Assembly (NCBI GenBank): GCA_022827025.1
Contig: JAJDTT010000317.1
Location: 1-33,395, forward strand
Reading direction: 5' to 3'
DNA length: 33,395 bases
Source of the DNA: Acidobacteriota bacterium
GTDB lineage: Bacteria > Acidobacteriota > UBA6911 > RPQK01 > JAJDTT01
Shown here: positions 28,436-33,395 of the stretch, piece after piece
Layout of the letters: every line of letters begins with the position of its first letter
How positions within the stretch are numbered: the stretch's first letter is position 1
The notes under the pieces: model-generated
Told to the model about the DNA's origin: nothing
The model's input: only the letters and a program-made list of their open reading frames with translations
Database searches by the model: none
Position numbers and translations under genes: made by a program

Positions 28436-29530
28436 ATGGACGTGAGCGTCGTCATCCCGACCTGGAACGGAATCGCCCTGTTGCGGGAGACTCTGCCCTC
28501 GGTGTGCGAGGCCGCCGAGTTCTACCGCCGCGAGAGCCATAGCCGGACCGAGATCCTGGTCGTGGATGACGGCAGCGAAGACGAGACCCGGGACGTTCTG
28601 CCGGCCGAGTTTCCCCAGGTCCGGCTGATCGAGTCCCCCTCGAATCGCGGATTCGCCCGTGCCTGCAACCTCGGATTCGAGCACGCCGGTTTTCCCCTTG
28701 TGGCGCTCTTGAACAACGACGTGAAGGTGGAGCCCGATTACCTGCTGCACCAGGCTCCGCATTTCCAGGACCCGGAGGTGCTGGCGGTGACGGCCCGGGT
28801 CTTCTCCTGGGACGGAGACGAGTTCACGGCGGGAGGCCGATTCGGCCGCTTCCGGCGAGGATTCTGGAGCGTCTATCTGAACTATGACGTGGACCCGCAC
28901 AGCGCTCGCGCCGAAGATCAGCAACGCCGGTGGCTGTCCGCCTATGCCGTCGGCGGGTTCGCCACCTACGACCGCCGGAAACTCCGGGAGTTGGGAGGCT
29001 TCAACACCCTCCTCGCTCCCTTCCACTGGGAGGACGTCGACCTTTCCTACCGCGGATGGAAGCGTGGGTGGAAGATCCACTACGAACCGGGGAGCGTCGC
29101 CTACCACCGGATCAGCGCCACCATCGGCAGCCGGTTCCGGCCTCGAAAGGTCGAGACCGTCGCGGTGCGGAACCGGCTCCTCTTCCACTGGATCAACCTT
29201 CACTCCACCAGCTACTGGATTCGCCACCTGGCGGGACTCGCAGGCCTCCTGCTGACTCGGTTCCTGGTGCTCGACGGGACCCTTTACCGTTCCTTCCTGG
29301 GCGCTCTCTCGCGGATTTCCGAAGTGAGGCGGATGCGGCGGCGGGAACGGGACCGGGCGCGGCGGTCCGACGCCGAGATCTCCAGGTTACTGGACACCTT
29401 TTATCGGACCGCGCCGATTCGGGTGTATCGGAGCAGCCGCCAGGTGCGGGCGGAGCACCCGGGTCTGGAAAGAACTCCCGCCGGCGAGGCGGGCTCGTCT
29501 CGTGCCGGCCGGTTCGGTTGTATGATCTGA
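28436..29530 (+). CDS. Family 2 glycosyltransferase (rhamnosyltransferase-like)
   Basis: The 364-residue protein is a GT-A inverting glycosyltransferase. The N-terminus DVSVVIPTWNGIALLRETLP and the nucleotide-binding ILVVDDGSEDETRDVL are followed by SNRGFARACNLGF. The DxD-like position reads LLNNDVKV. A C-terminal acceptor region has GGFNTLLAPFHWEDVDLSYR (the ED catalytic-base motif of this family). One or two hydrophobic stretches near 255-275 (HLAGLAGLLLTRFLVL) may contact the membrane. The neighbours are two further glycosyltransferases and rmlA/rmlB, which makes a role in assembling a deoxysugar-containing polysaccharide likely. The exact donor and acceptor are unknown. Confidence 0.9.
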   Translation: MDVSVVIPTWNGIALLRETLPSVCEAAEFYRRESHSRTEILVVDDGSEDETRDVLPAEFPQVRLIESPSNRGFARACNLGFEHAGFPLVALLNNDVKVEPDYLLHQAPHFQDPEVLAVTARVFSWDGDEFTAGGRFGRFRRGFWSVYLNYDVDPHSARAEDQQRRWLSAYAVGGFATYDRRKLRELGGFNTLLAPFHWEDVDLSYRGWKRGWKIHYEPGSVAYHRISATIGSRFRPRKVETVAVRNRLLFHWINLHSTSYWIRHLAGLAGLLLTRFLVLDGTLYRSFLGALSRISEVRRMRRRERDRARRSDAEISRLLDTFYRTAPIRVYRSSRQVRAEHPGLERTPAGEAGSSRAGRFGCMI

Positions 29531-29581
29531 GGATCTGACCTCCATGTCGGGCGTTCAAGTGATCTGGATGGTGCGAGTCTC

Positions 29582-30358
29582 TTGAGAAAGCTCTCCGGCG
29601 TCGTCATCTGCTACAACGAGGAAGATAAGATCGATGCTGCCCTGAGCAGCCTTCAGGCCGTGAGCGACGAGATCGTGGTCGTGGATTCCTTCAGCTCGGA
29701 CGGGACCGAAGCCATCTGCCGCCGCTACACGGATCGATTCCTCCAACGCACCTGGTCCGGCTACCGCGACCAGAAGCAGTTCGCGACGCATCAAGCCACC
29801 TGCGACTGGATCCTGAGCCTGGACGCGGACGAAGTTCTGAGCCCGGAGCTGCAGCAGGAAGTGCTCCTCTGGAAGTCCGGCGAGGATGATGGAATCGACG
29901 GTTACCACCTGTGCCGCAAGACCTTCTTTCTGGGGCGATGGATCGAGCACACGACCTGGTATCCCGATTGGCAGATGAGACTCTTTCGCCGGTCCGCGGG
30001 GCGGTGGGAGGGAGGACGGGTCCACGAGTCCTTCCGGGTCAAAGGGGCCACCGGCCGTCTTTCGGGAGATCTCCACCATCACACCTACGCTTCCCTGAGC
30101 GAATATCTGCAGCAGTTGGAGCGGTTCACCAACCTGGCGGCGGCCGACTATTTCGATTCCGGCGTTCGCGCCGGACCGGTGAAGCTGTTGCTGTATCCCC
30201 CTTGGGTATTTCTGCGCAATTACGTCCTGCACCGGGGTTTTCAGGACGGCGTTCCCGGGCTGGCCGTGTCGGCCCTCTCTGCCATGTCCACTTTCTTCAA
30301 GTATCTCAAGCTGTGGGAGCTGGCCGCAGGAGACCCGAAGCGGGCGGGTGATCGATAA
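29582..30358 (+). CDS. Family 2 glycosyltransferase of the WaaE/KdtX type
   Basis: The 258-residue protein has LSGVVICYNEEDKIDAALSS, EIVVVDSFSSDGTEAICRR and the metal-binding DxD in WILSLDADEVLSPEL. The sequence FFLGRWIEHTTWYPDWQMRLF and GRVHESFRVKG is typical of lipopolysaccharide-core beta-1,4-glucosyltransferase-like enzymes. A hydrophobic C-terminal segment (VKLLLYPPWVFLRNYVL) suggests membrane association. The start is TTG, because the frame has no ATG or GTG between the upstream stop (29548) and the conserved N-terminus. A GGATGG lies about ten bases before it. The last bases overlap the start of the next glycosyltransferase, which supports an operon. Assignment to core or O-chain synthesis is inferred. 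Confidence 0.88.
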   Translation: MRKLSGVVICYNEEDKIDAALSSLQAVSDEIVVVDSFSSDGTEAICRRYTDRFLQRTWSGYRDQKQFATHQATCDWILSLDADEVLSPELQQEVLLWKSGEDDGIDGYHLCRKTFFLGRWIEHTTWYPDWQMRLFRRSAGRWEGGRVHESFRVKGATGRLSGDLHHHTYASLSEYLQQLERFTNLAAADYFDSGVRAGPVKLLLYPPWVFLRNYVLHRGFQDGVPGLAVSALSAMSTFFKYLKLWELAAGDPKRAGDR

Positions 30359-31466
30359 CGTGAAGCGTCCGTTGCGGATCCTCTACGTGGATACCGAGAG
30401 TTTCTGGCGGGGAGGCCAGGAGCAGCTCTTCAGCCTGATGGTGGGAATCCGGAAACGGGGCCACGATGTGGAGCTGGCGGCGCCGGCCGGGAGCCCGCTG
30501 GCAAACCGGGCCCGCGATGCGGGCGTCCTCACCCACAGCTTCACCCAGCGGAGCGAACTGAGTCTTTCCGCGGCTTGGAAGCTGATACGGATCATGGGAC
30601 CCGGAAGGGTGGACATGCTCCACTACAATACGCCCCGTCCGGTGCTGGCCGGCAAACTGGCGGCCATGATCTCCGGGGTTTCCATTCTGGTCGCTTCCCG
30701 CCGAGTCAATTTCCCGTTGCGCTCCGGGTTCAGCCGGATCAAGTACAACCGGCTCCTCGACCGGGTCGTCACCGTCTCCGGAAGCATCCGGCGGACGCTG
30801 GTTCAGAACGGCGTCCGGCCGGAGCGGGTCTCGGTGATTTATGAGGGAGTGGACCTGCGGTCGATCGACCGGCTCCCTGACACGTCGGTGTTGCCGGCGC
30901 GATCGGGTCTCGTCGTCGGGGTGGTCGCCCACCTGAGCCCCGAGAAGGGGCACGTGACGGTGCTGAAAGCCGCGGCCCGGTTGCGGGAGAGGTTTCCCGG
31001 CGTGACGTACGTCTTCGTCGGCGGCGGGGAGCGCCGGCAGATGCTGGAGGAGCGGGCTCGCGCCCTGAACGTCGCGGACCGGGTCCTGTTCACCGGCTTT
31101 CGGAAAGACAGCGACGCGATGATGCGGGAATTCGACGTCTTCTGTCTGGCGTCGCTGTCGGAGGGGCTCAGCTCCGCCATTCTCGCCGCAATGGCCCGGG
31201 CGCTACCTGTCGTGGCCACTCGCGTGGGCGGGATTCCGGAGCTGGTGGTGGACGGAATCACGGGTCTGCTGGTTCCCCCCGGCCGGCCGGACAAGTTGGC
31301 CGAGGCGCTGGCCAAGGTGCTTTCGTCTCCGTCGTTGCGACGCCGAATGAGAGAAGCCGGGCGTAGACGGGTGGCCGAGTCTTTCACTCTGCAACGCAAG
31401 CTGGATGAGACCGAGCGGCTTTATCTGGAACTGGCGAAATTGCGGCGGCCGAAACGCCCGAATTGA
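30348..31466 (+). CDS. Family 4 glycosyltransferase with altered EX7E motif
   Basis: The 372-residue GT-B retaining glycosyltransferase has an N-terminal acceptor domain with ILYVDTESFWRGGQEQLFSL (GGQE in the family position). A linker VIYEGVDLRSIDRLP follows, then a donor domain with VVGVVAHLSPEKGHVTVLKA, YVFVGGGERRQMLEE and VLFTGFRKDSDAMMREFDVF. The usual EX7E motif reads E-GLSSAIL-A (31161-31187), so the second Glu is Ala. The following ALPVVATRVGGIPELV is intact. The start is a GTG at 30348 that overlaps the previous gene. A second GTG at 30360 is possible. Together with the two upstream GT2 genes it forms a compact transferase set. Confidence 0.9.
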   Translation: MIDNVKRPLRILYVDTESFWRGGQEQLFSLMVGIRKRGHDVELAAPAGSPLANRARDAGVLTHSFTQRSELSLSAAWKLIRIMGPGRVDMLHYNTPRPVLAGKLAAMISGVSILVASRRVNFPLRSGFSRIKYNRLLDRVVTVSGSIRRTLVQNGVRPERVSVIYEGVDLRSIDRLPDTSVLPARSGLVVGVVAHLSPEKGHVTVLKAAARLRERFPGVTYVFVGGGERRQMLEERARALNVADRVLFTGFRKDSDAMMREFDVFCLASLSEGLSSAILAAMARALPVVATRVGGIPELVVDGITGLLVPPGRPDKLAEALAKVLSSPSLRRRMREAGRRRVAESFTLQRKLDETERLYLELAKLRRPKRPN

Positions 31467-31491
31467 CAGCCCGGATCAAAGTTTCCGCGCG

Positions 31492-31558
31492 GCAAGGCGG
31501 CCCGCCGGGAGGCGGCTCCGGCCGAATGCCGTGACGGCGTTTGCCGGGGGCTGGTAAG
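31492..31558 (+). repeat. Dispersed intergenic repeat, copy B
   Basis: It is 79% identical over 67 bases without gaps to 13084-13150 and ends 22 bp before the rmlA ATG. The region may extend left to 31463, where TTGACAGCCCGGATCAAAG begins. The reverse complement of its right edge (31539-31557, TTACCAGCCCCCGGCAAAC) matches that at 12 of 19 positions. The whole would be a 95-bp element with weak terminal inverted repeats that starts inside the stop codon region of the GT4 gene. Confidence 0.65.
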
Positions 31559-31580
31559 ATGAGCCCGGGTTTGGAAGGCC

Positions 31581-32339
31581 ATGAAGGGAGTCATTCTCGC
31601 AGGTGGACTCGGCACCAGGTTGTGGCCCCTGACCAAGGTGACCAACAAGCACCTGTTGCCGGTCTACAACAGGCCCATGATCTACTATCCCTTGGAAATG
31701 CTGGTCGAAGCCGGCATCGACGAGATCATGCTGGTGACGGGGGGCAACAATGCGGGCGACTTTCTCCGACTGCTGGGCAGCGGCCAGGAGTTCGGTCTGA
31801 GACAGATCCACTTCGGCTATCAGGAGGGAGAGGGAGGAATCGCGGACGCCCTCTCTCTGGCCCGGCATTTCGCCGGAGACGACCTGATCTGTGTCGTGCT
31901 GGGCGACAACATTCTTGAAAAATCCATCGCGCCGTTCGTTCGCAGCTTTCTCCGGCAGGGCCAGGGCGCCAAGATCCTCTTGAAGAAAGTGCCCGATCCC
32001 CAACGTTTCGGCGTGCCGGAGTTGAACGGCGACCGGGTCGTACGCATCACCGAGAAGCCGTCCAGGCCCGCCTCTCCGTATGCCGTGACGGGAGTGTACA
32101 TGTACGACAACCGGGTCTTCGACATCATTGACACCCTCTCGCCTTCCGAAAGGGGCGAACTGGAGATTACGGACGTCAACAACCGGTACATCGAGTCGAA
32201 CGAGTTGACGTACAATGTCATCGATGGCTGGTGGACCGACGCGGGGACCATCGAGTCCCTGATGCGGGCCGCGAACCTCGTGGCGGCGGATGCCGGAGCG
32301 CCCGCGCGCCTTGAAGTCGAGATGCTCGCCAATTCTTGA
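31581..32339 (+). CDS. rmlA: Glucose-1-phosphate thymidylyltransferase-type nucleotidyltransferase (RmlA, short form)
   Basis: The enzyme couples glucose-1-phosphate and dTTP to form dTDP-glucose, the first step of dTDP-deoxysugar synthesis. The 252-residue product starts MKGVILAGGLGTRLWPLT, the nucleotide-binding loop, followed by NKHLLPVYNRPMIYYPLEML. VVLGDNILEKSI carries the metal-binding Asp. ITEKPSRPASPYAVTGVYMYD and GELEITDVNNRYIE are sugar-binding segments, and GWWTDAGTIESLMRAA ends the core. At 252 residues it lacks the C-terminal part of the approximately 290-residue form. The ATG has GGAAGG upstream. rmlB follows after 101 bp. Activity on another nucleotide (UTP or CTP) is not excluded, but the rmlB neighbour favours dTTP. 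Confidence 0.92.
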   Translation: MKGVILAGGLGTRLWPLTKVTNKHLLPVYNRPMIYYPLEMLVEAGIDEIMLVTGGNNAGDFLRLLGSGQEFGLRQIHFGYQEGEGGIADALSLARHFAGDDLICVVLGDNILEKSIAPFVRSFLRQGQGAKILLKKVPDPQRFGVPELNGDRVVRITEKPSRPASPYAVTGVYMYDNRVFDIIDTLSPSERGELEITDVNNRYIESNELTYNVIDGWWTDAGTIESLMRAANLVAADAGAPARLEVEMLANS

Positions 32340-32440
32340 CAATCCGTGCGGAAACACCCGTATGACCCACTGAGAAACGTGGGCCGGCAACCGGACCGGG
32401 AACACGAACGGGATTCGGCGCGCTCAAGTGGTGGCTTCGG

Positions 32441-33395
32441 ATGAAATTGCTGGTCACCGGTGGAGCAGGCTTCATCGGCTCGAATTTCATCCGCTACATT
32501 CTGGGTCGCCGCGGCTTTCGGGTGGTCAATTTCGATCTCCTCACCTACGCCGGGAATCTGCAGAACCTGGCCGGCCTGGAGGCCGGCGGCGACTACCGCT
32601 TCATCCGGGGCGACATCGTTTCCGGCGAGCAGGTGGCCGGGGCTCTGGATCCCGGCATCGACGCCATAGTCCACTTCGCCGCCGAAAGCCATGTGGACCG
32701 GAGCATTCTGGATGCCTCCGCGTTTGTCCGCACCAACGTCCTGGGAACCCAGAATCTGTTGGAGGCGGCCCGCCGCAACGGGATTCCCCGTTTCATCCAC
32801 GTGTCCACCGATGAGGTCTACGGGTCGCTGTCCGGGGACGGAACGTTCACGGAGGATTCTCCGCTGGCCCCCAACAGCCCCTATGCCGCCAGCAAGGCGG
32901 CCGCGGACCTTCTGGCCAGGGCCTACCATCGCACCTATGGGCTGGGTGTCGTGACGACGCGTTGCGGGAACAATTACGGTCCCTATCAGTTTCCGGAGAA
33001 GCTGATTCCCCTGATGGTCTCCAACGCACTGGACGATGAACCGCTCCCCTTGTACGGAGACGGCCTGTATACCCGGGACTGGATTCATGTCCTGGACCAT
33101 TGCCGCGCCCTGGAGGCCATATTGCTCGAGGGCCGGGAGGGGACCGTCTACAACGTCGGAGCTGAAGGGGAACGCACCAACCTGGAAGTGGCGCGCCGTA
33201 TCCTTGGTATCCTGGGAAAGTCTGAAGACCTGATCTCCTTCGTGGCCGACCGGCCGGCGCACGACCGGAGATACGCCGTGGACAGCAGCCGTCTGCGGCT
33301 GGAGCTGGGATGGTCTCCGCGGATTCCCTTCGAGGAGGGGTTGGAAGAGACGGTGCGGTGGTACCGGGATCATCCCCAATGGGTGGACGGGGTTC
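32441..33395 (+). CDS. rmlB: dTDP-glucose 4,6-dehydratase (3' end outside window)
   Basis: RmlB converts dTDP-glucose to dTDP-4-keto-6-deoxyglucose using bound NAD. The 318 codons visible run off the right edge; the family is usually 330-360 residues. The Rossmann motif is LLVTGGAGFIGSNFIR, with FAAESHVDRSI and HVSTDEVYGSL (T123, D124, E125 are the catalytic trio). Catalytic Y148 and K152 lie in SPYAASKAAADLL, followed by TRCGNNYGPYQFPEKLIPL and YGDGLYTRDWIHVLDH. The last visible part is RRYAVDSSRLRLELGWSPR. It lies 101 bp after rmlA, and the rest of the rml pathway (rmlC, rmlD) may follow outside the window. No strong ribosome site is seen before the ATG at 32441. Confidence 0.95.
   Translation, partial: MKLLVTGGAGFIGSNFIRYILGRRGFRVVNFDLLTYAGNLQNLAGLEAGGDYRFIRGDIVSGEQVAGALDPGIDAIVHFAAESHVDRSILDASAFVRTNVLGTQNLLEAARRNGIPRFIHVSTDEVYGSLSGDGTFTEDSPLAPNSPYAASKAAADLLARAYHRTYGLGVVTTRCGNNYGPYQFPEKLIPLMVSNALDDEPLPLYGDGLYTRDWIHVLDHCRALEAILLEGREGTVYNVGAEGERTNLEVARRILGILGKSEDLISFVADRPAHDRRYAVDSSRLRLELGWSPRIPFEEGLEETVRWYRDHPQWVDGV

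Noticed and set aside
29450-29520. CCCGCC-GGCGA-GGCGGG hairpin near the end of the first glycosyltransferase as a terminator
   Set aside because: It lies inside the coding sequence and no T tract follows.
31463-31468. Perfect TTGACA as a -35 element for rmlA
   Set aside because: No acceptable -10 hexamer is found 15-19 bp downstream (the position reads as GC-only sequence). It fits better as an edge of the dispersed repeat.

Overview
This 33.4 kb window is GC-rich, densely coded bacterial chromosome from a Gram-negative-type (diderm) organism. A small outer-membrane barrel with an N-terminal carboxypeptidase-regulatory-like domain, ExbB/ExbD genes, enhancer-binding (sigma-54) regulators and dTDP-sugar genes together suggest an Acidobacteriota-like lineage. 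That placement is an inference from gene content only. I see no prophage, insertion sequence or CRISPR array, but there are two kinds of short dispersed-type repeat.

Positions 1-12973 lie entirely on the minus strand. In transcription order they hold an NtrY-like kinase, an NtrX-like regulator and xerC; then a REPIN-like palindrome pair; then rpsO, pnp, larB, dnaG and rpoD; an intrinsic-terminator-like hairpin; a CAT-anticodon tRNA (probably Ile2); and a COG1579 zinc-ribbon coiled-coil protein that runs off the left edge. This is an information-processing cluster (ribosome, RNA decay, primase, primary sigma factor) with the nickel-pincer cofactor gene larB set inside it.

From 13 kb the strand switches. 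An orphan HyuA-type hydantoinase/oxoprolinase gene (plus) converges on and overlaps rlmB (minus). From about 16.2 kb everything is on the plus strand. First comes an outer-membrane barrel gene behind a good sigma-70-type promoter and a structured leader. A PDZ-containing multi-pass sensor kinase and a canonical sigma-54 activator follow, behind an excellent -24/-12 promoter. Next is ExbB-ExbD-ExbD-TPR behind its own promoter. I read 16.2-25.5 kb as a candidate envelope-sensing and energy-transduction module. The most interesting hypothesis in the window is that the periplasmic PDZ domain of the kinase reads the state of the outer membrane, perhaps through barrel C-termini, and drives its own sigma-54 operon.

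From 25.5 kb come enolase and phosphoglycerate mutase, then three glycosyltransferases, then rmlA and a right-truncated rmlB. This is the start of a polysaccharide/dTDP-deoxysugar locus. An approximately 67-bp imperfect repeat lies just upstream of rmlA, and its sister copy lies upstream of hyuA, 18.4 kb away.

Many genes have weak or no Shine-Dalgarno sequences, and several starts are GTG or TTG, so some start choices are provisional.
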